NCBI GenBank assembly: GCA_036000105.1 | Contig: DASYGE010000002.1 | Span: 186,001-250,000, forward strand | Direction: 5' to 3' | DNA from: DASUBN01 sp036000105 | Lineage (GTDB): Bacteria > Pseudomonadota > Gammaproteobacteria > Natronospirales > REEB76 | DNA: 64,000 nt | Shown here: positions 22,754 to 31,909 of the stretch, piece by piece | Layout: each line of letters opens with the position of its first letter | Position numbering within the stretch: position 1 is the stretch's first letter | Program-made: the position numbers and the translations under genes | The notes under the pieces: generated by a model | The model's input: only the letters and a program-made list of their open reading frames with translations | What the model was told of the DNA's origin: nothing | The model's database searches: none

Positions 22754-23263
22754 TCAGTACGACTCCGGAGGCATGTAGAGCGTGTAGAAAGAGGCCTCTT
22801 CCCGCTCTATGCCGTCGCAGAATTCCCCGGTGACACCCTCGATCTCGATATCGAACCGTTCCGCGTTCACATCGCTCACCGGATAGCCGCCGTAGTGGCT
22901 GAGGAAGCCTTCCACGCTGCGCTCGATGATGGCGCTGTTGGTGCGCATGTCTTTCAGGATGTCCTTGCTGTCTTCGCCCTTGAGGTGGGCGACGAGATAG
23001 GGATACAGCTGGGCGCTCTCCTGCTTCATGTGATCCGCCAGAGCAGTCTTGAACTGCTCCAGGAAATCCTTGACCTCTTCGTAGGCGCCGTCCTGGGCTG
23101 CGTTCCTGGCCTCGTCGAGCTGCATCACCAGGGCCCGGTGCTGATAGGTGAGGGCCGCTATCAGGCCCGGATCGTAAGGGACCTGCGGGTGCTCGGCGGG
23201 CGCTTGCGCGGCTTTGGGCAGCGCGTCTTTCTTGGGGTGTTTGCGGAAGAACTTGTCCAACAT
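22754..23263 (-). CDS. Hemerythrin-like (HHE) protein, paralog 2
   Basis: ATG 23263 matches the paralog's start (MLDKFFRK) and gives 169 residues. The HHE pattern is kept: LTYQHRALVMQL, LADHMKQESAQLYPYL, and a C-terminal EREEASFYTLYMPPESY. It ends convergently with the HxlR gene 25 bases away. Confidence 0.82.
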   Translation of the reverse strand: MLDKFFRKHPKKDALPKAAQAPAEHPQVPYDPGLIAALTYQHRALVMQLDEARNAAQDGAYEEVKDFLEQFKTALADHMKQESAQLYPYLVAHLKGEDSKDILKDMRTNSAIIERSVEGFLSHYGGYPVSDVNAERFDIEIEGVTGEFCDGIEREEASFYTLYMPPESY

Positions 23264-23514
23264 GGGGATCTTCAAGCTCCTGCGATATGGCCGCGTGGCC
23301 GCCCCATCAGGGGTTTATGTATATCCAGCATATGGATTGTGAGGGGGAATGTATGTAGGTCTAGGCCTAATGGGGCCGTAATCCAGACCGAAATTCGCAA
23401 GGAAATTGAGCATGCACTCACTTGCTAAATAAGAGTTGCCCCGGGTATTACTGTATGGAAGGGGCGGACAGGGAGCGTAAGCGCATATGCAGCGGATATG
23501 CGCCGCGCGATGAC
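23264..23514. other. 250-base intergenic stretch
   Basis: A short AT-rich patch with no gene, terminator or repeat that I can support. Confidence 0.5.
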
Positions 23515-23838
23515 TCAATCGACGATGAAGAGTCTGGCGCCAGTGGAGGTGGAGGAGCGGTGGGGTTCCGCATCGTCCGCCACCTGGTAGTTCATGCCCG
23601 GCTTCAGGGTGAATTCCCGCCCATCCTCCAGCACGGTGTGCAGCTCGCCTTCGAGGCAGAGCAGGATGTGGCCTTTCACGCACCAGTGATCGGACATGTA
23701 GCCCGGGGTGTATTCCACCATGCGCACGCGCAGGGCGCCGAACCGGCGGGTGCGCCAGTAGGCCATGCCGCTGTCCCCTTTGTGTTCGGTCATCTCGACC
23801 GCGCTCCAGTCCGTAGTACCGAAGGGGATATCAGACAT
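23515..23838 (-). CDS. DHCW-motif cupin-fold protein
   Basis: 107 residues: RMVEYTPGYMSDHWCVKGHILLCLEGELHTVLEDGREFTLKPGMNYQVADDAEPHR, a small cupin with the SDHWC-x-KGH metal motif. GGAGG lies upstream; a GTG at 23844 is better spaced from it, so the true start may be two residues earlier. Separated by 16 bases from the phzF-like gene; same operon. Confidence 0.85.
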   Translation of the reverse strand: MSDIPFGTTDWSAVEMTEHKGDSGMAYWRTRRFGALRVRMVEYTPGYMSDHWCVKGHILLCLEGELHTVLEDGREFTLKPGMNYQVADDAEPHRSSTSTGARLFIVD

Positions 23839-23854
23839 CTTCACGGTGAGCCTC

Positions 23855-24640
23855 CTAGATTTCCGCTTCGCCTTCCATATAGAAGGTGCAACTGCCTTCC
23901 AGCTCGACCCGGTCGCCCATGAGCCGGCAGGTGATCTCGCCGCCGCGCTTGGATGCCTGGTAGGCATGGAACGCCGTCTTGCCCAATCTCTTGGACCAAT
24001 AAGGCGCCAGCATGCAGTGGGCGGCGCCAGTCACGGGGTCTTCAGGGATGCCCTTGCGTGGCGCGAAGTAGCGGCTCACGAAATCGTAGTCGCCGTCACC
24101 CTCGGCGGTGACGATCACGCCCAGGCGATCGATGAGATTGAGGGCCGCCATGTCCGGAGTCAGGCCGCGCAGGATCCGTGCATCTTTCACCAGAGCCAGG
24201 TAGTTGAAGGAGTTCGCATAGACTTCCACCGGCACGACACCTAATGCGTCGGCGAGCCCGCGCGGTGCCGGGCAGAGTTCCGATGGCCGGGCCGGGAAAT
24301 CCAACACATAACCCTTGCCAGAGCGACGCACCGCTAAGGGGCCGCTCGCGGAATGGAACACCACTTTGTCGCGGCCAGGTTCCAGGCGCTCCATGACCAC
24401 CGCTGCGCTCGCGAGGGTGGCGTGCCCGCAGAGCGGGACTTCTAGCGCGGGCGTGAACCAACGTAGGCGATAGTCGCCGCCTTCGGGCACTAGGAACGCT
24501 GTCTCGGCGAGATTATTCTCGGCGGCGATGGCCTGCATCACTGCATCGGCCGGGAAACTCTGCATCGCCATCACCGCGGCGGGATTGCCCGTGTAGCGGC
24601 GGGTGGTGAAGGCATCCACCTGGAATATGGGTACGCGCAT
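23855..24640 (-). CDS. PhzF-family epimerase/isomerase
   Basis: 261 residues: FQVDAFTTRRYTGNPAAV, ENNLAETAFLVPEG, LRWFTPALEVPLCGHATLASA and ..RYFAPRKGIPEDPVTGAAHCML. The conserved Glu (in NNLAETAF) is the PhzF catalytic base. Substrate unknown. First gene of a two-gene operon with the cupin. Confidence 0.9.
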   Translation of the reverse strand: MRVPIFQVDAFTTRRYTGNPAAVMAMQSFPADAVMQAIAAENNLAETAFLVPEGGDYRLRWFTPALEVPLCGHATLASAAVVMERLEPGRDKVVFHSASGPLAVRRSGKGYVLDFPARPSELCPAPRGLADALGVVPVEVYANSFNYLALVKDARILRGLTPDMAALNLIDRLGVIVTAEGDGDYDFVSRYFAPRKGIPEDPVTGAAHCMLAPYWSKRLGKTAFHAYQASKRGGEITCRLMGDRVELEGSCTFYMEGEAEI

Positions 24641-24702
24641 GGGAGACCTTATCGAAGGGTTCAGTGACGCCGCGCAATCATACGCGCCCGTCCCTTTAAG
24701 AA

Positions 24703-24724
24703 GCGGGCCCTTTGGAGGGCCCGC
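24703..24724. terminator. Strong GC hairpin, possible terminator
   Basis: GCGGGCCCT-TTGG-AGGGCCCGC, nine perfect pairs, just after the 3' end of the minus-strand gene at 24752 and before the phzF-like start. The T-tract is short in both directions, so efficiency is uncertain. Confidence 0.55.
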
Positions 24725-24751
24725 GTTTGAGAGACCGATCTTCTGTAGAGA

Positions 24752-26305
24752 TCATTTCCCGAGATACGCCTTCTGGGCATCGTCCAGGGTCTTCATGGGC
24801 GTCAGGTCATAGTGCATGCCAAATACATTCTCCACCGCGAGATGCTCCCGGGCGATGGTCTGCTGAAGTTCCAGGAGATATTCCGGCGTGAACCAGGTAG
24901 TGGCGGTGTCCGGCGCGAAGAGGTCGCTAGTATAGAGCAGCTTGTACTCCGGGAAATACACTAGCATCTGCCGCTCGCCGGTCTCGCTGCGATAGGGGAT
25001 GAGCTCCACGCGATTGGCGCCGCTGCCCACGCTGGTACGCGCGGCGATGTACTTCATGATGGCCTTGCGCGGATGCTGCTGCAGGGCATCGGGGCGCTCG
25101 GTGTGGGGTGCGGCGAACAGCCGGTCCAGCACTTCCTTGTTGAGGTCCGGCGCGTAGATGGGGATGCCGCGGGCCGCGTATTCACGCAGTCCGCCGATGT
25201 GGGGCCAGGAATCGGAGGTGGTGATAACGCCCTTCACCGGCTCACCCGGATAACGGCGCGCCACTTCCGCGAGGACCTTGGCTGAATAGTCGGAAGAGAC
25301 CGGGCCTTCCAGCACCAGGATGCCGTCGGACTGGCGGATGAGGTTCACGTTCCAGCCCGCCGGGATATGCACCACGCCAGGTTCGAGTTCCGTAGCGGGA
25401 CCGCCGCCGAAGCCCAGGGCCACATCGTCTATGAAATGCTTGTGGGCTAGGGCCTGCTTCTTCACGTCGTCCGGGATGGTGAGCCTGAGGTCGTCCAGGC
25501 CCCGGTTCACGGTGACGGAGGTGATGGACACATCCGAATCCGGCAGGCCGTTGCGCTCGATGGTGAGCTGGCGCGGATAACGCAGGCCTTCCGGTTCCAG
25601 GGCCCACATGCCGAAATCGATGCGGCTCTTCACGTCACCCCAGACGTTCCAGAACACGTCGTAGGGCCGTGCCTGGGTCCATTCCACTTCTTCGGGCAGG
25701 GCGGTGTAGCCGTTCAGCAGGAGGTGCACAGGTACGCCGTTCTGGGTCCAGCTGACTACGTGGTGGGTGTAGCCGTGGAACTGCCGGTCCGCCTCGGCAT
25801 GCAGGTCCGGGCTCGCGGCTGCCGCCAGCAGGAGCTGGCCCGGATCGAAGGCCAGATCGTCTTGTGCATACTGCAGGTAATAGTTCGAGATGGGGCTGAA
25901 CTTGCCGCCCGTCACCGCGGCCACCACGCCATCGTCATACACCACATCGGTGCCGGCGCCGTCCCAGGAGTCATGCTTCAGCCACCATTGGGAGGAAGCG
26001 TAGCCCCGGTCCAGGCTGCTCATGCGCACGCGTTGGTCCTGGAAATCCAGGGTCACGGTCTCCTGGAAATAGTCCTGCCACCAGGGGCCGTCGGGCCGCA
26101 GCGATTGCTCCAGCATGTTGCGGTGGCCCACGGCGGAATACTGGATGCTGTGGACGGACTTGAGTACATCTTCCCCGCCCAGGGCCTGGATGGCTGCCTG
26201 CACTTTGTCGTGCGCCCGGTCCGTTCCGCTGCCCGCCCAGGCCTGACCGGCGCATAGACTAGAAAGGATGATCCAGGCGGAGAGCTTCCAGCGACCTTGC
26301 AGCAT
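24752..26305 (-). CDS. Exported MBL-fold protein with altered zinc motif
   Basis: 517 residues with signal peptide (ending GQAWAGS). The C-terminal 250 residues follow the MBL-fold order, but where HxHxDH is expected the sequence is VITTSDSWPHIGGLREYAARG, so most of the zinc ligands are replaced. Later elements (LLYTSDLFAPD; FGMHYDLTP) are retained. The N-terminal half is beta-rich. Probably binds a different ligand or is not a hydrolase. Confidence 0.75.
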   Translation of the reverse strand: MLQGRWKLSAWIILSSLCAGQAWAGSGTDRAHDKVQAAIQALGGEDVLKSVHSIQYSAVGHRNMLEQSLRPDGPWWQDYFQETVTLDFQDQRVRMSSLDRGYASSQWWLKHDSWDGAGTDVVYDDGVVAAVTGGKFSPISNYYLQYAQDDLAFDPGQLLLAAAASPDLHAEADRQFHGYTHHVVSWTQNGVPVHLLLNGYTALPEEVEWTQARPYDVFWNVWGDVKSRIDFGMWALEPEGLRYPRQLTIERNGLPDSDVSITSVTVNRGLDDLRLTIPDDVKKQALAHKHFIDDVALGFGGGPATELEPGVVHIPAGWNVNLIRQSDGILVLEGPVSSDYSAKVLAEVARRYPGEPVKGVITTSDSWPHIGGLREYAARGIPIYAPDLNKEVLDRLFAAPHTERPDALQQHPRKAIMKYIAARTSVGSGANRVELIPYRSETGERQMLVYFPEYKLLYTSDLFAPDTATTWFTPEYLLELQQTIAREHLAVENVFGMHYDLTPMKTLDDAQKAYLGK

Positions 26306-26400
26306 GACGATCTTCCTGATGTGTCGATTAGGGTGGTGGACAATCGAAGTCCCACTCTAGACCGGCACCGCCGACGTTAGTTCCCCGGCTGTCTTTCGGC

Positions 26401-27918
26401 TCAGCTGCGCTCCATCATCGCCGCTACCTCAAGGCTCTGCTTGTCGCGGGAGATGGTGGCCACCGCCATAAGCTTGCCGCCCAGCTTGTAACTCACTGCG
26501 CAATCCTTGGCCGGGTCGCCGTCCATCTCCAGCACGTCCCACTTCTCCGCATGACCCACGTAGTTGATGGCCACTTCGTAGTGCTGACTCCAGAAGAAGG
26601 GCACGCTGGTGAATGCCTCCTTAAAGCCGAGCATGTTGCGGGCCACGGTCTGGGCTTGGCGCTGGGCCACCGCCCAATGCTCCACTCGCAGGGCCGTGCC
26701 GGTATGGGGATCCGGCCAGCGGGCGATGTCGCCGGCGGCATACACGCCGGGGACGCTGGTCTCGAGATACTCGTTCACCACCACGCCCCGATCCAGTTTC
26801 AGTCCGGCCTGTTCGGCGAGGGCGGTGACGGGGCGCACGCCGACACCGATGACCACCATGTCTGCTGCCAGCGTCGAGCCGTCGCTCAAGATGACCTGGG
26901 TGGCTTCGATGCGGGTCGCGGTCCTGCCTAAATGGAACAGCACACCTTTCTTCTCATGCAGTGAACGCACGAAGTCGCCGAGTTCGGGACCGAGCACCCG
27001 CTCCAGAGGTCGGGCCTCCGGACCCACCACATGCACTTCCAGTGCGCGCACCCGCAGGGCCGCGGCAGCTTCGAGGCCGATGAAGCTCGCGCCGATGACC
27101 ACCACGCGCTTGGCGCCGGCTTCTATGCCTTTGATGATGCCTTCGCTGTCCGCCACGGTGCGGATGTAATGCACGTGGGGCAGCTCGGCGCCGGGAGTGG
27201 GGAGCCGCACCGGATCCGCGCCGGTGGCGAGCAACAGCGCGCCGTAGCTGAACTCGCGGCCATCGGCGGTGCGCACACTCTTCTTGCCGGTGTCGATGGC
27301 GGTGACGGTGGTGTTACGCAGCAGGGTGATGTCGCGTTTCTGGTAATGGGATTCGGCACGGATCGGCACCCAGGCGAGGGGTGCGGTGCCGGCCAGGTAA
27401 TCCTTCGAGAGATTCGGCCGGTCCGGCGGCAGGCTGGGCTCGGCGTTGAGGATGGTCACCGGTCCTTTATAGCCACTGAAGCGCAGGGCGGTGGCTGCCG
27501 CTTCGCCGGCGGCACCGCCACCGATGATTATCACGGACTCGGGATGCTTGGCGCCGGCCGGCGCCTTGCGGGTGGTCTCGCTGAGGTTAGGAAGCCTCTC
27601 CCGGACGAAGAGCGTGTCCTCCACCTTCTCGACTCTCCAGCGGGGCAGGGGGTTCAGTCCGGGTGCCGCCAGCACTTCGCCGCTGCGCAGGCTGAAGCAG
27701 GCGTGGTGCAGGGGGCAGCGCACGGTCTCGCCTACCACCAGACCTTCATCGAGAGGTCCGTGGTAGTGGGCGCATTCGGCGCCTACGGCGGAATAGCCGT
27801 CGCCGAGATTCACCAGCAGCACACCGTCTTTGCCCACATGGCCTAGGAGCGGGGCGCCTTTCTTCACGTCACCCGCAGCGACGCCCTGGGTGAGATCGGG
27901 ACCGGCTATCTTGGCCAT
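26401..27918 (-). CDS. Rieske-AIF-type FAD/NAD(P)H oxidoreductase
   Basis: 505 residues. An N-terminal Rieske domain (CAHYHGPLDEG...CPLHHACF, about 49-74) carries a 2Fe-2S cluster. It is followed by pyridine nucleotide-disulfide reductase domains with FAD motif VIIIGGGAAGEAAATAL (about 128) and NAD motif VVVIGASFIGLEAAAAL (about 270), then YAAGDIARWP. This is the AIFM3/ferredoxin-reductase-like layout. Electron partner unknown. Confidence 0.88.
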   Translation of the reverse strand: MAKIAGPDLTQGVAAGDVKKGAPLLGHVGKDGVLLVNLGDGYSAVGAECAHYHGPLDEGLVVGETVRCPLHHACFSLRSGEVLAAPGLNPLPRWRVEKVEDTLFVRERLPNLSETTRKAPAGAKHPESVIIIGGGAAGEAAATALRFSGYKGPVTILNAEPSLPPDRPNLSKDYLAGTAPLAWVPIRAESHYQKRDITLLRNTTVTAIDTGKKSVRTADGREFSYGALLLATGADPVRLPTPGAELPHVHYIRTVADSEGIIKGIEAGAKRVVVIGASFIGLEAAAALRVRALEVHVVGPEARPLERVLGPELGDFVRSLHEKKGVLFHLGRTATRIEATQVILSDGSTLAADMVVIGVGVRPVTALAEQAGLKLDRGVVVNEYLETSVPGVYAAGDIARWPDPHTGTALRVEHWAVAQRQAQTVARNMLGFKEAFTSVPFFWSQHYEVAINYVGHAEKWDVLEMDGDPAKDCAVSYKLGGKLMAVATISRDKQSLEVAAMMERS

Positions 27919-28098
27919 GGCTTGCTCGCTTCTTGGTGTTCTATGGCCCGTTTAAATAAGCCAGTCATTGGTTGCTTAATTCTACTCCGCTTGCGTGCCG
28001 GGGATAGCCGGGAGCAGGGCTATTTTATTCCCGGCAGCCGTGGGCCCTGGGCGGACGCACATGCCGAGGAGCCGTTGTGGCGCGCAAGGGCACCCCTT

Positions 28099-29334
28099 CT
28101 AGATAGTCTGCCGGTGACCCGTCGGTTTCCAGGACGGTGAGATCACATCCGGCGTGGCGCTGCGGTTCAGCATGCGCGCCGGCATGAGGGTCCAGCGGCC
28201 GTACTTGGCGTTGACGCGGTCCATGACGGCGTTGATCTGCTGCTGCTTCTCTGGTGCGGACTCGAAGAGATCCGACTGGTTGTCGGCTTGCTTGGGGTCG
28301 AGGGCTTGCACCGCCACCTGATAGACCCCTTCGCCATGCCAGCGCTTGGCTAGCAGGTCCGTGCAGAAGCGGTTGATGGCATGGCCGTCGTCCGTAGGGA
28401 CGGCAGTGCGGTACTCGCCGCCTATCCAGCCCGAGTCCGTACCGAGTCCCACCGCGAAGGTGAGGGCCGTGAGGCCGTGTTGGCGCATGCGCAGGGCGAT
28501 GAGTTCCGCCATGTGCTGCAGATAAGAACGTAGCACCTCAGGGTCGCAGGTGTTGGGCGGCAGCACCTTGCTGGCGCTCATGTGCTTGGGCGCGGCCACT
28601 TTGGATTCCACCTTGCTGGGGTCAAGCCCTTGGGCCATGAGCCAGATGCGCCGGCCCAGGTTGCCGAAGCGCCCGGCCAGCACGCTCACGGGGATGCTCT
28701 GCATGTCACCGCAGGTGTGCACGCCACGTTCCGCCAGGAAGCCGCCGATGCCGCCCTTGATGCCGCAAAGCTCAGTCAAGGGCACATCCCGCAGGCGTTC
28801 TTTCGCTTCCCAGGGCGGGATGACGGTGAAGCCGTCGGGCTTCACGAGTTTGGCGGCGTATTTCGCCGTGGTCTTGTCGCCGCTGATACCGATGCTGCAG
28901 GCGAGGCCCGAGACCTGGTGCACGAGCCGCTTCGCCATCTGGCCCATCTCTTCCGGCGTGCCGTGGATGTGCTGCACGCCGGTCACGTCCAGGAAGGCTT
29001 CATCCACCGAGAACACTTCCACGTCGGGCGTGATCGCATCCATGGCGGCCATGATGGCGGTGGAGACCTCTGCGTACTGCTTCGGCCGCGAGGCACGCTT
29101 CACGATATCCGGGCAGAGCTCACGCGCATCGCGGATGTGCATGCCGGTCTTCACGCCCCGGGCGCGGGCTTCGTAGCTCGCAGTGATGATGGAGGCGCCT
29201 TTCTCGCCGTTGGTCACCGCCACCGGGCGGCCGCGCAGCTCCGGGAAATCCCGCTGCTCGATGGACGCGAAGAACGCGTTCATGTCCACCAGGATGATGG
29301 CGCGGGACCAGGGCGAGACGTGGTTCGGGGGCAT
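28099..29334 (-). CDS. dinB: Y-family DNA polymerase IV-like (DinB)
   Basis: 411 residues. Catalytic acidic residues are in ILVDMNAFFASIE (Asp) and FSVDEAFLDVTG (Asp-Glu), followed by the SIGISGDKTTAKYAAKLVKP thumb region and a little-finger domain. It is a low-fidelity translesion polymerase of the IMS family. A perfect LexA box precedes it, indicating SOS induction. Confidence 0.88.
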   Translation of the reverse strand: MPPNHVSPWSRAIILVDMNAFFASIEQRDFPELRGRPVAVTNGEKGASIITASYEARARGVKTGMHIRDARELCPDIVKRASRPKQYAEVSTAIMAAMDAITPDVEVFSVDEAFLDVTGVQHIHGTPEEMGQMAKRLVHQVSGLACSIGISGDKTTAKYAAKLVKPDGFTVIPPWEAKERLRDVPLTELCGIKGGIGGFLAERGVHTCGDMQSIPVSVLAGRFGNLGRRIWLMAQGLDPSKVESKVAAPKHMSASKVLPPNTCDPEVLRSYLQHMAELIALRMRQHGLTALTFAVGLGTDSGWIGGEYRTAVPTDDGHAINRFCTDLLAKRWHGEGVYQVAVQALDPKQADNQSDLFESAPEKQQQINAVMDRVNAKYGRWTLMPARMLNRSATPDVISPSWKPTGHRQTI

Positions 29335-29354
29335 GAATGGTGGCGCGGATTAGA

Positions 29355-29374
29355 TACTGTATTTATATACAGTA
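29355..29374. promoter_or_regulatory. LexA (SOS) box
   Basis: TACTGTATTTATATACAGTA matches the gammaproteobacterial LexA consensus TACTG-TATATATATA-CAGTA nearly perfectly. It lies 21 bases upstream of the dinB start on the minus strand. Confidence 0.9.
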
Positions 29375-29505
29375 TAGAGCTTTCCCCTGTCAATGCAGGG
29401 GTAAACATGCCTGCGGAGCCGTGGATTCTGTGGGGCAGGTCACAGAGCCGAGGAGGCCGCCTGTTTAAGGTGTAGTCATCTGCGCAACCCTAAGGAGAAT
29501 CAACA

Positions 29506-29757
29506 ATGACTCTGTTCGCGCTGATATGGATCCTGCTCATAGGCGCCGTGGCCGGCTGGCTCGCGGGTCTGGTGATGAAGGGTCGCGGCTTCGGCATCGC
29601 CGGCAACATCGTCATCGGCATCGTGGGCGCGGTGGTGGGCGGCTTCCTGTTCGCCGCCCTCGGCATCGTGTTCTGGGGTGCGCTGGGTTCGCTGCTCACG
29701 GCCTTCATCGGCGCCGTGGTCTTGCTCTTCATCGTGGGGCTTATCAAGAAGGCCTGA
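29506..29757 (+). CDS. GlsB/YeaQ/YmgE-family stress membrane protein
   Basis: 83 residues, glycine-rich with three membrane segments: LIWILLIGAVAGWLAGLVMKGRGFG, NIVIGIVGAVVGGFLF and LLTAFIGAVVLLFIVGLIKKA. This is the transglycosylase-associated-protein-like family named for YeaQ/YmgE. AAGGAG precedes the ATG. Often stress-induced; precise function unknown. Confidence 0.9.
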   Translation: MTLFALIWILLIGAVAGWLAGLVMKGRGFGIAGNIVIGIVGAVVGGFLFAALGIVFWGALGSLLTAFIGAVVLLFIVGLIKKA

Positions 29758-29776
29758 ATCGGGCGGAGGCCGCGCC

Positions 29777-31171
29777 TCAGAACTCTGCCGCGAAGAAACG
29801 CGCGACCTCCGGGGTCCAACGGCTCACGTTGATGCGCATGTGGGAGCTCGGCGCCTGCAAGGGCGAGAACAACGCGCCGGGCGCGAGGATCAGCGAGCGT
29901 TCTGCCGCTTGCGCCGTGAGTTCGACCCCGTCGCGTCCCAGATCCACCCAGGTGAACAGCCCGGTGGGGTGGGCGCAGAATCCGTCAAGCTTGAGCCGCG
30001 TCAGGTCCCGCGCGGTCGTGGCGCGGGTTGACTCAAGCTTCGCGCGCAATCTTTCCACGTGCTTGCGGTAACGGCCGCTCACCAGGATGTCATGCAGGAT
30101 ACGTTCGTTGGATTCGGGGGTGGTGAACCCGGTCAGCACCTTGCGGTTGGCGATGGCCCGGGCCATCTCATGGCTGCACGCCACGAAGCCTACCCGCAGG
30201 TTCTCCGCCAGGGTCTTGGTGAAGCTGCCGGCATAGATCACGTGGGCCTCCCTATCCAGGCTCGCGAGACGCACCCCGGTGTCTTTTGGACACAGGTCCG
30301 CATAGACATCGTCCTCCAAGATCTTGAAACCGTGGGTACCGGCCAGGGCCAGCAGTTTCGCCGCGGCGTCAGCCTGTAGGGATGTGCCGGTGGGGTTGTG
30401 GCCGATGGAGTTGATGACCAGGAGTTTCGGCCGGTGGCGCAATACCAGGCGTTCGATGGCGGCGATGTCCGGTCCTTCCGGAGTGTAGGGATAGCCCACC
30501 GGATGCACGCCATGGGCGGCGATGGCGCCGAAGCCCGCGAACCAGGAAGGGTCTCCCACCAGTACCGTCTCACCGGGCCGCACCAGGGCGCCGAGTACCA
30601 GCGTGAGTCCATGGGTGATGCCGGTGGTGAGCACGATCTGTTCCGGGTCGGCAGCGATGTCGAACCCGGCGAGGTGCAGTTGCAGCTGCTGCCTAAGCGG
30701 CGCGAAGCCTTGCGGAGACGCGGATCCTACCCATTGTGCCGGCGCGCGTCGCGCCATGGAGCGCACTGCCGTGGCGAGCAGGCGGCCGTCGAGCCAGGCG
30801 GAAGGCACGCTGCCCAAGCCCGGGCCCTGCTGCATGCCTGAAGTCTGCAGCATGCTCCTCAAGAGCCACAGCATGTCTATTGCCGTGTCGCGGCTGTCTG
30901 CAGCAGGTACCGCCGCACGGCGGGTACGCGGCGGCAGCACATAGAAACCGGAGCCGGGGCGCGCTTCCAGGCAGCCCATGCTGACAAGACGTGCGTAAGC
31001 CTCCACCACGGTGAACTTGGATACTCCGCGCTCGCTGGCGAAGGTGCGGATGGACGGCATGCGTATCCCGGGGACGAGGGTGCGCTGTTCTATGCGTTGC
31101 TGGGTCCAGCGCACGCATTGTTCCACCAGGGTCTGGTCGGGACCGGCGGCGGGGCGCGTTCTGCTGGGCAT
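29777..31171 (-). CDS. MocR/PdxR-type aminotransferase-like transcription regulator
   Basis: ATG 31171 (MPSRTRPAAGPDQ) gives 464 residues: a GntR winged helix at the N-terminus (PSIRTFASERGVSKFTVVEAYARLVSMG) and a fold-type I PLP aminotransferase-like domain with SFTKTLAENLRVGF, where the lysine would bind PLP. It is divergent from a LysE exporter with a palindromic operator between, so it likely controls that gene. Confidence 0.88.
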   Translation of the reverse strand: MPSRTRPAAGPDQTLVEQCVRWTQQRIEQRTLVPGIRMPSIRTFASERGVSKFTVVEAYARLVSMGCLEARPGSGFYVLPPRTRRAAVPAADSRDTAIDMLWLLRSMLQTSGMQQGPGLGSVPSAWLDGRLLATAVRSMARRAPAQWVGSASPQGFAPLRQQLQLHLAGFDIAADPEQIVLTTGITHGLTLVLGALVRPGETVLVGDPSWFAGFGAIAAHGVHPVGYPYTPEGPDIAAIERLVLRHRPKLLVINSIGHNPTGTSLQADAAAKLLALAGTHGFKILEDDVYADLCPKDTGVRLASLDREAHVIYAGSFTKTLAENLRVGFVACSHEMARAIANRKVLTGFTTPESNERILHDILVSGRYRKHVERLRAKLESTRATTARDLTRLKLDGFCAHPTGLFTWVDLGRDGVELTAQAAERSLILAPGALFSPLQAPSSHMRINVSRWTPEVARFFAAEF

Positions 31172-31176
31172 GGAGG

Positions 31177-31211
31177 TGTACCGTTCCTCATCGGCAAACT
31201 GTACCGGTACA
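31177..31211. promoter_or_regulatory. MocR operator between divergent genes
   Basis: The 12-base palindrome TGTACCGGTACA (31200-31211) is preceded 23 bases upstream by a matching half-site TGTACCG (31177-31183), a two-helical-turn direct repeat. Direct plus inverted half-sites are typical for MocR regulators. Confidence 0.6.
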
Positions 31212-31266
31212 ATCATGGTAGCCCCGACTAGTCTGGCGCACAAGCATCAACATCACGGGAGTCCGC

Positions 31267-31887
31267 ATGACAGCTTTGAGCAGCCTGCAGATCGTGGCGT
31301 TCTGCAACTTCGTGGCGGCTATCGCCTTCACACCGGGGCCGAACAATGCCATCGCCTCGGTCACCGGCCTCAACTTCGGCTGGCGCGCGGCGCTGCCCCA
31401 GGCGCTCGGCGTGTCTTGCGGCTGCGCCGTGCTCTTCTGCATCACGGCTGCCGGCATCGGAGTGCTGGTCACGGCCGTGCCCGGGTCTTCCTGGGTGCTG
31501 ACCCTGGGCGGCGCCGGCTATCTCGCCTGGTTGGGCTGGAGCTTCCTGCGCGCGCCCGCACCGGGGGCGGAGGCGCGCGTGACGCGGCCGCCGCGCTTCC
31601 ACGAAGCAGCGCTATTCCAGGCCATGAACCCCAAGGCCTGGATCGCGTCGCTGGGTGGCGGCAGCGCCTGGATCGCCTCCGGCCATGTCTCCATCAAGAC
31701 CATCGCGCTACTGGCTTCGCTGTACGCGCTCATCTGCTTGCCCTCGGTGCTCACCTGGGCCATGGCGGGAGCGGTGTTCCGCGGCCGGATGGGCGGCGGG
31801 GGCCTGCGCTGGTTCAACCTGGGTGCCGGCGTATTGCTGCTGCTCACCGCGGGCTGGATGGTGATCGAGAACCTGGAAGCCAACTGA
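31267..31887 (+). CDS. LysE/RhtB-family amino-acid exporter
   Basis: 206 residues: FTPGPNNAIASVTGLNFGWRAALPQALGVSCG, the RhtB/LysE start signature (TPGPxN), then hydrophobic helices and QAMNPKAWIASLGGGSAW. Six helices in total. The exported compound is unknown; control by the divergent MocR protein is expected. Confidence 0.88.
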   Translation: MTALSSLQIVAFCNFVAAIAFTPGPNNAIASVTGLNFGWRAALPQALGVSCGCAVLFCITAAGIGVLVTAVPGSSWVLTLGGAGYLAWLGWSFLRAPAPGAEARVTRPPRFHEAALFQAMNPKAWIASLGGGSAWIASGHVSIKTIALLASLYALICLPSVLTWAMAGAVFRGRMGGGGLRWFNLGAGVLLLLTAGWMVIENLEAN

Positions 31888-31909
31888 ATCCGACATGAGG
31901 ACCGCAAAG

